Shown here in pieces: positions 43,549 through 54,687 of a DNA stretch of 64,000 nucleotides. The notes beneath the pieces were generated by a model that did not search any database, had not been told where the DNA came from, and saw nothing but the letters and a program-made list of their open reading frames with translations. Within the stretch, counting starts at the first letter, position 1. Each line of letters opens with the position of its first letter. Origin of the DNA: Batillaria attramentaria (taxonomy: Eukaryota > Mollusca > Gastropoda > Batillariidae); NCBI GenBank assembly GCA_018292915.2, contig JACVVK020000093.1, positions 158,501 to 222,500 of the forward strand, read 5' to 3'. Position numbers and translations under genes: made by a program.

Positions 43549-43865
43549 GTCCGTTCATTCGGGCTGATCGTCGGGGATTCTCTCCGGGTACTCCGGCTTT
43601 CTCCCCTTCTGCTTTGGAAATGTTCAGTCCACCAAATTTGACAAATAAATGCAATTCAGTCTAAATTCCGAAATTTTAATAGCTGAGCTGACAAATCCCA
43701 CCACGTGATTGTCATGCGTTTAGTATGTCCAGTGTGTGAGAGAATGCGTGCGATTCACGTGAGCGTGCGTGTTAGGTTCAGTTCGCAGCGCTTTGAAGCG
43801 ATTCTTGAAATTGGGTAAAGCACCTATACAATACTCATTATTATTATTATTATCATTATTATTAT
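43549..43865 (+). mobile_element. SINE-C copy 2, 5'-truncated
   Basis: Begins at CCGTTCATTCGGGCTGATCG without the tRNA-like head, then TCTCCGGGTACTCCGGCTTT, AATAAATGCAATTC, GTGTGAGAGAATGCGTGCG and GGGTAAAGCACCTATACAAT. It ends in an ATT array (43837-43865). Confidence 0.9.
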
Positions 43866-44449
43866 CAGACGTGTTGAGACTTTAAGGAAACAAGTGAACG
43901 TCACCGTCTCCCTCTTTTGTTTGAATTTTCAAAGTGACGATTAACTGTTAAGAGTATTACTGTGTTTCTAGAAATATACAGGCTCTAGAAAAAAAAAAGC
44001 AGAAAAAGAGGCCTCTATACTGCAAGATCGTTGACTTTTTCTCTTTTTTAAATTTTTTTATGCATGGGATGGGGTTGAAAATTTCGAAAATATCTACCTT
44101 TTGCAAAGATTTATTTTCGGAAAATTTGCCCCTTTTTAGGTCTGTGAACAACACATGTAATATCCATGACAAGGTGAAAAGGATTAACCCGCCAAAAAAA
44201 AATCAATTTAAAGGAAAAGTTTAATCCTAGCAAGTATGCCGGTTACAAAACGGTCAGTCATAAAAGGCATTCAGAGATCTGTTTGCTTTAGAAAATGTGG
44301 CTTTGTTATTGATGATTGTAGACAGGTGTTGTTGTATTCAGCGTTTTCTGTCGGATTCCACAGCAAAATGTATCTGCCAAAACGCTTGTTACAAAAGGAA
44401 CAATTGGACGGGCAAGAGCGATAGAAAGATCATGTACAGAAATCACACA

Positions 44450-44450
<1 letters not shown>
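43866..44450. other. Unassigned sequence
   Basis: No gene or repeat recognised. Confidence 0.4.
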
Positions 44451-44528
<78 letters not shown>

Positions 44529-44690
44529 TGTGTCTGTGTCTGTGTGTGTGTATGAGAGAGAGAGAGAGAGAGATGCCTGCGTGCATGTCTGTGTGTAAGT
44601 GCGAGCGTTCGTGCGCTCGTGTGTATACGTGCGTGTATGAGTGCGTGCGCGCGCGGGTTTGTGTGTAGGAGGGGGGGGGGGGGGGGGGTC
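44451..44690. repeat. (TG)n, (GA)n and poly-G arrays
   Basis: TG array 44451-44552 with a few TC interruptions, GA array 44553-44572, a TGCG-rich stretch, then a poly-G run (44669-44688). Confidence 0.95.
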
Positions 44691-44950
44691 GGAGAGGGGG
44701 GATAGAGGAACGGGGCATGGTATTATAACTTTACAGCTTTATGTAGCATAATATGAGAGGATGTCCACTCAGGGTGATATATTGCGCGTCACGTGACTAT
44801 CGCCGTGCACGTGCCGGCCACGCGGCATAATTTATGGAGTCCAGACACCTTCAAAAGTTTTTCCTTTTCCGTGAATTGTTTAATTTATTGCGCTCTCACT
44901 GTCTGGAGGATTTCTCTCTGTGTGAACATAAAGGTTGGTTTTGCCACCGC

Positions 44951-44953
<3 letters not shown>

Positions 44954-44987
<34 letters not shown>
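44954..44987. repeat. (CT)n microsatellite at a SINE-A 5' end
   Basis: A CT array ending exactly where SINE-A copy 15 starts. Another CT array begins at the SINE's 3' end (45196-45221). Confidence 0.95.
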
Positions 44988-44989
<2 letters not shown>

Positions 44990-45195
44990 GGAGCCGGGGT
45001 GGCCGAATGGTAGAGCGTTGGACTTCTAGTGCTCGGGTCGTGAGTTCGTATCCAGGCTGGGGCCAAATATTTGTGCTGGCTTTTTTTTTTTCATCGTTGC
45101 CCCGTCTTTGATATCACCCGTATGTGGTGGAAAAGGACGTTAGACACGCACACCCCACGCAGACACGCACACCCCACCCACCCTCCCACCCACCC
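44988..45195 (+). mobile_element. SINE-A copy 15, inserted in a CT array
   Basis: A complete plus-strand copy. The tail is expanded as ACACGCACACCCCACGCAG repeats before CCCACCC. Because CT arrays abut both ends, the element seems to have split a pre-existing array, with the target duplication hidden in CT units. Confidence 0.93.
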
Positions 45196-45221
45196 CTCTC
45201 TCTCTCTCTCTCTCTCTCTCT
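45196..45221. repeat. (CT)n microsatellite
   Basis: Second half of the array interrupted by SINE-A copy 15. Confidence 0.95.
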
Positions 45222-45350
45222 AATATACCCTCCTCTCCCTCTCTCTCCCTTTGCTTATATTTCTGTAGTTGAGCAAAGGCAGATTGAAACTGAAATATGG
45301 AACTTGCGCAAGGCTTTCACAGCTGTAAAAATAAAGACACTTTGTCATTA

Positions 45351-45353
<3 letters not shown>

Positions 45354-45392
<39 letters not shown>

Positions 45393-45408
45393 CCCCCCCC
45401 CCCCCGAC
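45354..45408. repeat. (CT)n array with poly-C
   Basis: CT array 45354-45390 followed by C17-type run. Confidence 0.95.
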
Positions 45409-45840
45409 TCCCACCCCCCAACCACCCTCGTCCCTGCTCCTTTTTCTGCAGAAGAAAGGTACCCAACTCTTATCACCGACAACCCAATAAAAATGAGCCC
45501 TCCTCAATAGAGAGGGTGTGTTTTGTGTACAGAACAAAGCCGCCCAGACCACCGCCCCAACAAAGGCAATGGGAGGTGACCATTTGCAATATTTCTTCAC
45601 AGCAGCGCCAATTTTATGTCTGGCCCCTCGTCCATAATGTCTGCATGGGTCAGCTGGACTGGAATAGCGTCTGCAAGGAGCTGGACAAAAGAACTGGACA
45701 CATAGGGGAGGGGAGGGAGAGGGGCGAAAAAGAACGGCCCAGCATGAAAATGAAGCAGGTGTTGGTTGTTGGAGATCTGTAAGTGGTTGCTGCTGCTGTT
45801 GCTGAAGCTGTTTGCGTTTTAGGATGCGGTTTAGGATGCG
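45409..45840. other. Unassigned sequence
   Basis: No gene recognised. The 161-codon frame (45297-45782) runs through the CT array and is not credible. Confidence 0.4.
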
Positions 45841-45845
45841 GCGGT

Positions 45846-46008
45846 TGGTTCAAACAGGTTTATTGCAATACAGCCGTAAGTAAACAGTTAGTGAGCATAA
45901 ACAAGCACCGCTTATGATAATGCTCAGGGGTGGGGGTGGGGGGGACAAGTACATATTGACAGTATTGCAACGGCAGACTAAACTGGTCAGTAATTATGAT
46001 AAATGATG
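45846..46008. repeat. Dispersed repeat R5, copy 1
   Basis: GGTTTATTGCAATACAG, TGACAGTATTGCAACG and TAATTATGATAAAT recur at 59120-59255 in the same order and orientation, with substitutions. Possibly a retroelement 3' end. Confidence 0.6.
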
Positions 46009-46009
46009 C

Positions 46010-46700
46010 GGCGGTTCACTGGTAAAGGAGGCAGAACTCGTGTAAATGTCTCGATCAGTTCGAAATGCATATACTTTCTAGGGCGGTTTAGTGGTAAAAG
46101 AGGCAGAACTTGAATGGTGTAAATGTCTCGATCAGTACGAAATACATGTATTTTCTAGGGCGGTTTATTGGTAAAAGATGCAGAAGTTCTACGGTGTAAA
46201 CCTTTCGATCAGTACGAAATATATGTATTTTCTAGGTTTATTGGTGAAAGATGCAGAAGTTCTATGGTGTAAACCTCTCGATCAGTACGAAATACATGTA
46301 TTTTCTAGGGCGGTTTATTGGTAAAAGATGCAGAAGTTCTACGGTGTAAACCTCTCGATCAGTACGAAATACATGTATTTTCTAGGTTTACTGGTGAAAG
46401 ATGCAGAAGTTCTATGGTGTAAATCTCTCGAAATACATGTATTTTCTAGTGAGGTTTATTGGTAAAAAAAATGCAGAAGTTCTATGGTGTAAACCTCTCA
46501 ATCAGTACGAAGTTGATGCACATATTTTCTAGGTTTAGTGGGAAAAGAGTTTGCGTTTGGTTTTAGAGGCAGACGTTCTATGGTGTAAACCTCTCCATTA
46601 GTTCGAAATACATAACTGTATTTTCTTGGGCGGTTAAGTGGTAAGGGAGTTATAGAGTTTAGTCTTACTTCTACGGATTAAAATCTCTTATCAGTATGAC
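46010..46700. repeat. Nine-unit satellite, period about 77 bp
   Basis: Units carry GCGGTTTATTGGTAAAAGAT, GCAGAAGTTCTATGGTGTAA and ACCTCTCGATCAGTACGAAA, ending TACATGTATTTTCTAGG. Nine units lie between 46010 and 46700. Inner units are most alike, outer ones diverged. Some units lack the GGGC start. Confidence 0.95.
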
Positions 46701-47090
46701 ATTTTCTATGTGACTTCAAATTGTAATTTGTTTTCTTCTGTTTTGTACTTGTGTCCTTTTACATTTTTGTAAAGTAAGCCTGGTTTGCGCAGAACCATTT
46801 GCGAGACAACGCAAGTATTGCAACCATTCTTCAAAAAAAAAAAAAATCTAAATGGAACAAAAACATTGGACAAGACAAATCTTGCCATGCTATGGCTAAT
46901 CAATGGAAATGTGATTATCTCATCAAAAATATCATGCAAATCAGAAAAATAATGTCCTCAGATCAAAACGCCATCTCCTTCAAGCACCACACGTGCAAGA
47001 TGTATTCAAAAGCTCGCGGTCATTTCGCACGTAAAACACATCAAACCAAACGTCCAGCTGCTGCAGGAACTTAAACCTTGATCCCGCATC
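46701..47090. other. Unassigned sequence
   Basis: AT-rich, with an A14-type run at 46832. No gene. Confidence 0.4.
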
Positions 47091-47155
47091 CCCCCCCACA
47101 CACACACACACACCACCACCACCACCACCAAAAAAAAAAAAACCAAAAAAAAAAG
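47091..47155. repeat. CA, CCA and poly-A repeats
   Basis: C run, CA array, ACC array and two A runs in succession. Confidence 0.93.
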
Positions 47156-47890
47156 CATGACAAATGCATCGTCTCCCAGGCAGTGAGAGAAAACCCCCTC
47201 TTTGATTTGAGGACCGTTGACCAGCACAAAGGGAAGACAACTGCACGGCCGGACAATATCTCCTTTTATGGAATCGCCAATCACCATGCGTCGACCATGC
47301 GTAAACTGAACTAAAAGCCTGTACCAACGATCGACAACTCCAACCCCACCTCCCCACCCCCCTTTATAAAAATCCTACTAACAGCCCTCCCGGTGGTCAA
47401 GCCGTTTACAATAGCGGCGATCCATTTTGCTTTCTGTCCCCATGAAAGGGGCTGGGAGTTTCTCTTTCTTCAAAGAGTGTATGCAGGGTTGGCCTTGCTG
47501 TGCTGTGCTGTGCGTGCATCTGTATGCGCGTGTGGGAGGCTTTGTGAGCGCGCACAAACGAATGCTCAAGGTCCGATTTTTGTTAAGACGAAGCTAATGT
47601 GCGAACAGTATAGACTGATGTCGACACGGACTTTCTCCCACGGTTGTCGCAGTTGAAGATGGCCGATAGCTGCTTCAGACACACTGACTGTAGATTGTTG
47701 CCATTGTTACTTTGGTGAAAGGGACGGACGAAAAGGAGGGGAAAAGCGGGATGATGGAGGGGGGGGGGGGAATGGGGGTAGGAGGATGTGGGAAGAGGTT
47801 AAAAGGTCTATCAGGATACAATAATTGTTTTGGTTTTGTTTTGTTTTGCTGTTTTTTATTTTATTTTTTGCCTGTTATTTGTCTTTATTT
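47156..47890. other. Unassigned sequence
   Basis: No gene recognised. Short G-rich run at 47758-47770. Confidence 0.4.
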
Positions 47891-47892
47891 TT

Positions 47893-47980
47893 TTACTCAC
47901 TCACTCACTCACTCACTCACTCACTCACTCACTCAATCAATCAATCAATCAATTAATAAATTAATCAATCAATCAATCAA
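47893..47980. repeat. (ACTC)n and (AATC)n arrays
   Basis: ACTC units (47893-47934) pass into AATC units (47935-47980). Confidence 0.95.
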
Positions 47981-48139
47981 TGTCTCACTCACTCTTTGAC
48001 ACCCCACTCAATCAATCGGTTAGTCAGTCAATCAATCCAATCCAGTGACTTGCTATGGAACAAGCAAGCAACCAAATACGAAGCCATGACCAAGTGGGCC
48101 CTACAGCCAACATCTCTGCATCAGTGTCAAGCCCAACGG

Positions 48140-48400
48140 AATTTTTTTTTTCAAGTCAAAGTCAAAAAGGTTATTCCTGTAGCCCATTCTGGAGTGTGGA
48201 GGAAATACACAAACTCAGAGCGAACGTGAATACTCTGAATATAGTAAACCACAACTGTACAAATGACAAGATAAAAACACATACAGAGTACAATAACACT
48301 GAGAAAAAAAGTGCACAAATTCAGGCGTTAACAACACACTAGAGAGACAATGACTATTTGCTCAATATACAAGTCTCATACCACTTTACTGTTTTTGATA
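48140..48400 (-). mobile_element. Dispersed repeat with LINE-like 3' tail, copy 2
   Basis: Inverse of 20815-21056. Read on the minus strand it ends with GGAATAACCTTTTTGACTTT followed by GACTTGA and poly-A-complement. Both copies share CATTGTCTCTCTAGTGTGT at the 5' side. Confidence 0.7.
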
Positions 48401-48734
48401 AACTTGCCTAGGTTTTAGCATTGCTTTCTTTCGGGAAAACTTGAAAGCTGACAACGTTGCCAACGATTGTACCTTGCCTCTCACAACAAAAGGTTCACAG
48501 ATAACGAACGCTATCTAGAACGTCCGGCGGTGCCACCGGCCCATTTATCTTTTCCTTTTCTCATCGCCAGACACGCGATTGTCCTCCACGGCTATACAGC
48601 TTTACCGGGCGAGGTGCGAGCGGTCAGATCCGTACCCAGATGGACCCAGGGTTTCTCTGAACAAATCCTCCCATTATGGATGGGGTCCAGGCGCATCTTG
48701 GTGCTCTATTGTCCAGCGGACCGGCGCCCGGCAA

Positions 48735-48960
48735 TCTTAGATGAAAGCGTGTCAGCTGGCGGTGGCTGCTGGTGCTTCCGTTGTCCATCGTTTTGGTAGC
48801 ACACCCTCCCCTTCTCCCCCCCCCCCCAAGTCGGTTATTGGTGCTTTGGTTGTCTATCGTTTAGCTAGCACCCCCCTCCCTCCTCCCCCAGCTGGTTGTT
48901 GGTGCTTTAGTTTTCCATTGTCTATAACACCCTCCACCTCCCCTCACTCCCAATCATACA
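48735..48960. repeat. Three-unit repeat, about 65 bp
   Basis: GGTGCTTYNGTTNTCYATYG-type blocks recur near 48770, 48838 and 48900, each followed by a C-rich CACCCTCC stretch. Confidence 0.75.
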
Positions 48961-49670
48961 GAACTGTCCAATTATTTTTTTGTAGAGGAGGAGGGTGCGT
49001 GTTGATACGGGTGGGTGGGTGAGGTGGATGGGAGTTTAACGTCCTTTTCCACCACCTGAGGTAGAGGAGGTGAGGGGGGAGTGTGGTGGTGGTGGTTGTG
49101 GCTGTCTTGTCGAAGAGACGTGGTACCCCCTCCCCACCCCCACCCCCTCCTTCCGTCCGCTTTATTCTGCTTTCATCCAGGGGGGGTGTTTTCTTGAAGT
49201 CCGGGAACGATGCTTTGGCTGTCCATCGCAAGACCATTCCTAATAACCGAAAACCGTCTTATTATTACTACTTGTTTTGTACGGGAGGGCTGGGAGGAGG
49301 TGGGGGTGGAGGAGTTGGGATGTGGTGGTGGTGACAGTTTTGTCGCAGAGACGTACCAAAGTCACTTCCTACCCTTCATCCACCCGTTTCTTCCGCTGTC
49401 ACTCTAACCATTGTTTTCTTGAGGTTCGCGCCTGATGCTTCGGCCGCTGTCCTTCGCGGCCAATAGCACCCCGACAATTTCCAATCATCCACAACCATCC
49501 TATTATTTTTTTGGGGAGGGGGGGGGGTAGGGAAGTGGAGAGGGGAGGTGGAGGAGTGCGGTGGTGAGTTGTTTTGTCGTGGAGACGTGGTGTCCCAAAG
49601 TGACCCCCGCTCATCTTCCTTTTTTCATCCTGGGTATTGTTTTCTTGAGGTCCAGGCGGGTGGCCTGAGC
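48961..49670. repeat. Three-unit tandem repeat, about 235 bp
   Basis: TTGTCGNNGAGACGT occurs at about 49108, 49340 and 49576. Each unit continues through a TTCATCC block, TGTTTTCTTGARGTC and a CCTATTATT-like T-rich block, then a GGAGGTGG-rich block. Clearly diverged units. Confidence 0.85.
49009..49055 (-). mobile_element. SINE-A copy 16, short 3' fragment
   Basis: GGGT tail plus GGGAGTTTAACGTCCTTTTC and CACCACC only. It lies within the first 235-bp repeat unit and not in the others, so it inserted after the triplication. Target duplication not clear. Confidence 0.8.
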
Positions 49671-49734
49671 AGCTGTCTGAGGGAATAGCGGTGTCATCTT
49701 CACCGGACATCTCATGTGTCTCGTGCTACTGCCC

Positions 49735-50345
49735 TCGCCCCCCTCCCCCACCTCCACCCCGCCTTCATCTAACCAGTTTCACCTTCCGTACTCCTTTGAA
49801 TATGCCTCATAGCTTCCGCTCTTTACTACCCACACCCTCGCGACCCCTGCAAGCCAAAGCTAGTTTCACGCAGACGCACTGTATTTTTCCTTTTCCTGTT
49901 AAGTACGTTTTCATAACCTCCCTAAACCAACCCCCATCTTTCATCAAATTATATATTCATCCAGCCAATGGACACCCCCTACCCCCCCCCCCCCCTCCCC
50001 TGCCCGCCCTTTCCTGTCGGTGTCCTCTGACCGCCCCCGCCCCCCACCTCCCCTCCCCTCCCCTCCCGCCCTTCAACTTCTCCTGTCTCCATACCACTCC
50101 ATCTCATCTCTACTACCCCCCCCTCCCCACCACCACCACCACCCACCCACCCCCTACCCTCCACCCCTGCGTACGCGCGCGGCCACCGGACGATGTCCGT
50201 AAAATGACCGCACGCGACGTCAGCCTCTGTCTCGTGCGCCGGCCTCGTTTTGGGCACAGCTCCCACGTGCGACAGTGCCACCCCACGTCAGTCCCCCCCC
50301 CCCCACCCCCACCCCCACCCCCACCGCAACCCTTCCTCAATGCCC
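49735..50345. repeat. C-rich polypyrimidine region
   Basis: C-dominated + strand with ACC and CCCT runs and short unique pieces. The 249-codon proline-rich frame (49691-50440) is a composition artefact. Confidence 0.8.
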
Positions 50346-50569
50346 CTGCAACAACCAACAACAGGGAGGTGTACAGTACGGACCCTCATCTCTGTCCGAT
50401 CTCAGGACACTTCAGGACAAAGGTCAGGGGTCAGAGTTGAGAGGCCAGTGGGCCAGGGACTTTAGGGTCACCTCATGTCCATTCATCTTGAGGTCCGAAC
50501 TGTTGCTGGCTGGCGGCGACCGTGGTCAGAGGAGAGGGGGATGGCCACACTGTTGCATTTCGAACACGG

Positions 50570-50745
50570 GGGTGGGGTGGGTGGGTGTTCGGGGGTTTAA
50601 CGTCCTTTTCCACCACATACGGGTGATTTCAAAGACGGGGCAACGATGAAAAAGCCAGCACAAATATTTGGCTCCAGCCGGGATACGAACTCACGACCCG
50701 AGCATTAGAAGTCCAACGCTCTACCATTCGGCCACCCCGGCTCCC
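50570..50745 (-). mobile_element. SINE-A copy 17, full length with 14-bp duplication
   Basis: A complete minus-strand copy. The perfect repeat CATTTCGAACACGG lies at 50556-50569 and 50746-50759. Confidence 0.96.
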
Positions 50746-50839
50746 CATTTCGAACACGGACAGACAGCAGGCTCGGAAACTCATGAATGTGTTGTGTGTC
50801 CACTGAGCCACCTAGGCGGCAAAGGCTATGCAAACGCAA

Positions 50840-50990
50840 CAATAAATAAATAAATAAATAAAGCTGATCTGTCCATTAATCCGTCCAGAACACAAACAAG
50901 GGTGTAGTTTCAATCTCTTTCTATCAATCAATTAATCAATCAGTTTCTCTCTCACCAAATTAATTAATCGATCAATCGATCAAAATGGTG
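50840..50990. repeat. AATA and ATCA short repeats
   Basis: AATA units (50840-50862), then ATCA/ATTA-rich DNA (50920-50985). Confidence 0.85.
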
Positions 50991-51136
50991 GAGAGCTGGA
51001 CTTTCAATGCTCGGGTCGTTAGTTCAAAGCTTGGCTGGGAACACGATATTATTTGTTCTCGCTTTTTCCCAGTCGTTGCTCCGTCTTTGAGATCACCCGT
51101 GTATGATTGAAAAAGGACGTTAATCCCCTAAACAAC
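50991..51136 (+). mobile_element. SINE-A copy 18, old
   Basis: Head from GGTGGAGAGCTGGACTTTCA, body with GTTGCTCCGTCTTTGAGATC and GAAAAAGGACGTTAATCCCC. The CACCC tail is lost. An ACTC array follows (51149-51200). Confidence 0.82.
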
Positions 51137-51261
51137 GGCCAGACCTCATTCACTCACTCACTCACTCACACAGTCACTCAACCACTCACTCACTCACTCA
51201 ATCAGTTCAGCAAAACCAAGTCCCAACATGACCCCAGCCATCGTCACTAATAAGCACACCT

Positions 51262-51400
51262 GTGGAGCCAGGGTGGCCGAATGGTAGAGCGTTGGACTTT
51301 CAAAGCGCGAATGAGTTCGAATCCCGGCTGGGGCCAAATATCTGTGCTGGCCTTTTTCTCGTTGCCCCGTCTTTGATATCACCCATACGTGTTGGAAAAG
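51262..51400 (+). mobile_element. SINE-A copy 19, 3'-truncated
   Basis: Head and body are intact to CATACGTGTTGGAAAAGTTG, where the match stops. The tail is missing, so it was probably deleted after insertion. Confidence 0.88.
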
Positions 51401-52213
<813 letters not shown>

Positions 52214-52287
52214 AGTTAAACCACGGCAGGAGCGAATGGCGCAGTGGCCGCTTTTAAGCTTGCCATGACTGGGAGGGTTTGAGGGGG

Positions 52288-52375
52288 GGGGGAGACTGAA
52301 TGAAACTTTGTTTTTCAAGGGTGAGATAATAGGTGCACAGGTCTTTCTCACTAGCTGTCCTTTGAACAATAAGAG
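52288..52375 (+). repeat. Dispersed repeat R6, copy 1
   Basis: GACTGAATGAAACTTTGTTT and GAGATAATAGGTGCACAGGT recur at 59278-59350 as GACTGACTGAAACTTTATTT and GAGATAATAGACGCACAGGT. Just upstream (52230-52262) GCGCAGTGGCCGC looks like a degraded A box. Confidence 0.6.
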
Positions 52376-52388
52376 AGAGAGAGAGAGG

Positions 52389-52620
52389 GGGGGGGGTAGG
52401 AGTTTAACGTCCTTTTCCACCACACATGGGTCGATATCGCAGACGGGGCAACGAGAAAAAGGCCAGCACGAATATTTGGCCCCAGCCGGGATTGAGAGAG
52501 AGAGAGAGAGAGAGGGTGTTTAGGAGTTTAACGTCCTTTTCCACCACACATGGGTGATATCAAAGACAGGGACAACGAGAAAAAGGCCAGCACAAATAGT
52601 TGGCCCCAGCCAGGATTGAG
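52389..52620 (-). mobile_element. SINE-A copies 20 and 21, tandem and truncated at the same point
   Basis: Two minus-strand copies (about 52389-52494 and 52515-52617), each with a short tail and body, and each stopping at CCGGGATTGAGAG or CAGGATTGAGAG. GA arrays lie before, between and after them. The shared truncation point suggests one insertion in a GA array followed by tandem duplication of about 124 bp. Confidence 0.88.
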
Positions 52621-52900
52621 AGAGGGAGAGAGCCTGTATTGTGCCTGTGTGTTTTGAAAGCAGCCATTATCTTTTTGTCCCTTTTTTTAATTATTTCTAA
52701 AACAAACCTAGAGTAACCGATCCGGCATAGACTACAATATTGTGCCACCTTGCGTCGCGACAGCTGTCTATCAGTTGAGTGCATTAACGGATGGGTTTGT
52801 ATACGCCTAAACGGCTTGAATCATGCGAATGTTCAAAACAGGTTGACATGAAGGAAAGTTGTAAATTGTGCGTTCGTGCGTGCATGCGGGCGTGCGTGCG
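52621..52900. other. Unassigned sequence
   Basis: No gene or repeat recognised. Confidence 0.4.
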
Positions 52901-52905
52901 AGCGC

Positions 52906-52992
<87 letters not shown>

Positions 52993-53010
52993 CGCGCGCG
53001 CGTGTGTGTG
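52901..53010. repeat. (CG)n(TG)n(CG)n array
   Basis: A CG run, a long TG array (52920-52988) and a second CG run form a near-symmetric purine-pyrimidine alternating block, the kind that can adopt Z-DNA. Confidence 0.95.
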
Positions 53011-53299
53011 GAATGTCAAAACGACAATGCGAACTTTTTCTCAGAATGACGTCCGAAATACAATGAAACAGACCCCTTCTTTTGGTACTCAGACTTGAAA
53101 ATGAAAAAGAAAGAAAAAAACTATGTTCCACTGTCTGGTAAACCTCTGAACTACAAGTCAGGTAACGAAACGCGTCTACAGTACACTCCACTAATAGCGA
53201 ACATCAGACACAGCAAACAAATTTGATTTCGCTCTCGTCTCACTTCATTCATACTTCACTGTCTGAGAAACTCAGGATAAACTGGTTACTGTCAACGTC

Positions 53300-53412
53300 T
53301 CAATACGTTCGTCAGACATGCAACAATGCTGTGGACTTGAAAAACTTTCCATCGAATGCGCTTGACCCGTGCATCAGAATCAGTCGCTTGGGAAACCATT
53401 GTGGTGGTTAGC
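53300..53412 (-). repeat. R2 dispersed repeat, copy 2
   Basis: Inverse of 43424-43548: shares CATCAGAATCAGTCGCTTGG and CCATCGAATGCG (as variants). R1 copy b follows after SINE-A copy 22. Confidence 0.65.
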
Positions 53413-53433
53413 GTAGTTTTACGTACGTAGAAG

Positions 53434-53599
53434 GGAGCCGGGGTGGCCGAATGGTAGAGCCTTGGACTTCCAATTCTCGGGTCGGGAGTTCGAACCCCGG
53501 CTGGGGCCAAATATTTGTGCTGGCTTTTTCATCGTTGCCCCGTCTTTGATATCACCCATGGTGGAAAAGGACGTTAAACTCCCAAACACCCACCCACCC
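53434..53599 (+). mobile_element. SINE-A copy 22, full length
   Basis: A complete plus-strand copy. Repeats TACGTACGTAGAAG (53420-53433) and TACGCACATAGAAG (53600-53613) differ at two positions, both transition-type changes. Confidence 0.94.
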
Positions 53600-53645
53600 T
53601 ACGCACATAGAAGCGTACCGCGTACTGAGCAGACGACGTTCGTTG

Positions 53646-54042
53646 GTTAATAATAATAATGAGTATTGTATAGGCGCTTTACCCAGTTTCATGAATCGGC
53701 TCAAAGCGCCGCGAACTCAACCCAAACACGCACGCTCACGTGAATCACGCATTCTCTCACACACTGGACATAAATACATTACAATCACGTGAAGCGAAGG
53801 GTCAGCTCAGCTATTTAAATTTCGGAATTTAGAATTGCATTTATTTTTGAAATTTGGTGGGCTGAACATTCCACAGCAGAGGAGGGAGGAAGCCGGAGTA
53901 CCCGGAGAGAACCCCCGACGATCGGCCCGAATGAACGGTGCCACATACGAGAAGGAAAAATTCTTTGCCCCGAGTGGGACTCGAACCCCTGGCCTCTCGC
54001 ATTGATGACAAATCTCTTAACCCACTAGACCACCGACCGCCC
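53646..54042 (-). mobile_element. SINE-C copy 3, full length, inserted in R1
   Basis: A minus-strand element of about 400 bp. Sense order: tRNA-like head (GGTGGTCTAGTGGGTTAAGA, B box GGGGTTCGAGTCCC), CCGTTCATTCGGGCCGATCG, TCTCCGGGTACTCCGG, AATAAATGCAATTC, GTGTGAGAGAATGCGTGATT, a GGCGCTTT/AAAGCGCC hairpin and an ATT tail. A short GTT(A/G) duplication is possible at the junctions. Confidence 0.93.
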
Positions 54043-54179
54043 GTTGCAGACTGAAGACCAGCTAGACAGCGCTGACTGGTGGGTTATTTTTAGCGTCTTT
54101 GTCGATCGACGTGTAGTACACGTATGGAAGCGTTAGGCCGAAGAAAGTCATATTTCTCTGCTGTTAGAATCCACAAAGT

Positions 54180-54216
54180 TTAGAAGAAGAAGAGAAGAAA
54201 AAGAAAAAGAAGAAAT
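54180..54216. repeat. AGA-rich run
   Basis: GAAGAAGAGAAGAAAAAGAA-type low complexity inside R1 copy b. Confidence 0.85.
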
Positions 54217-54502
54217 GGTCGCAATGACCAAAAGGAACATCTATTCACTCGGCAAACAGGCTAAGAGCGTCAGTTTTTCCCCCCTCAGAACTCAGTACGA
54301 ACACAAGGACTCCACCCCTGCCATTCAAAAGGGCCGAGCCCCCAGAATTCAGCCAATCGCTTCCCGCCACGGCATAATGAGCACAATACATGGCATGGTC
54401 TGGCAAACCCTTTCAGGCCAGACACTACAACGAGGTCAGCGCGTGTAGTTTGATATGACTGAAACGTGGAAAAGAAAGCAGCAAGTCCGTTGGCGTCATT
54501 TG

Positions 54503-54674
54503 CGGGGTGGGTGGGGGTTTGGGGGTTTAACGTCCTTTTCCACCACATAGTATGATATCAAAGACGGGGCAACGATGAAAAAGCCAGCACAAATATTTAG
54601 CCCCAGCCGGGATCGAACTCACGACCCGAGCATTAGAAGTCCAAAGCTCTACCATTCGACCACCCCGGCTCCCC
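54503..54674 (-). mobile_element. SINE-A copy 23, full length
   Basis: A complete minus-strand copy. Repeats TTGGCGTCATTTG (54490-54502) and TTGACGTCATTTG (54675-54687) differ at one base. Confidence 0.95.
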
Positions 54675-54687
54675 TTGACGTCATTTG

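Larger units (their letters stand above)
53612..54260 (+). repeat. R1 dispersed repeat, copy b, split by SINE-C
   Basis: CGTACCGCGTACTGAGCAGA to GTTGGTT, then after SINE-C GCAGACTGAAGACCAGCTA, GCGCTGACTGGTGGGTTATT and CAAAAGGAACATCTATTCA, align with the uninterrupted copy at 24.2 kb. The right part is more diverged. The empty 24.2-kb copy reads TTTGGTTACAGACTG across the insertion point. Confidence 0.75.

Noticed and set aside
47006..47287. Minus-strand frame beginning with a GDS-like motif
   Set aside because: The plausible part is only about 45 codons and then runs into low-complexity Phe/Val from the ACC and poly-A runs. Too little to call a hydrolase.
48961..49069. Target duplication GTAGAGGAGG around SINE-A copy 16
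   Set aside because: The left copy does not abut the SINE tail; about 17 bp lie between. GAGG words are common in this repeat.
49691..50440. 249-codon proline-rich frame, longest in the window
   Set aside because: Lies in the C-rich tract. The opposite strand gives an equally artificial glycine-rich frame.
53580..53599. Telomere-like CACCC/GGGT repeats at SINE-A ends
   Set aside because: They are SINE tails of a few units next to a SINE body, and do not match TTAGGG.
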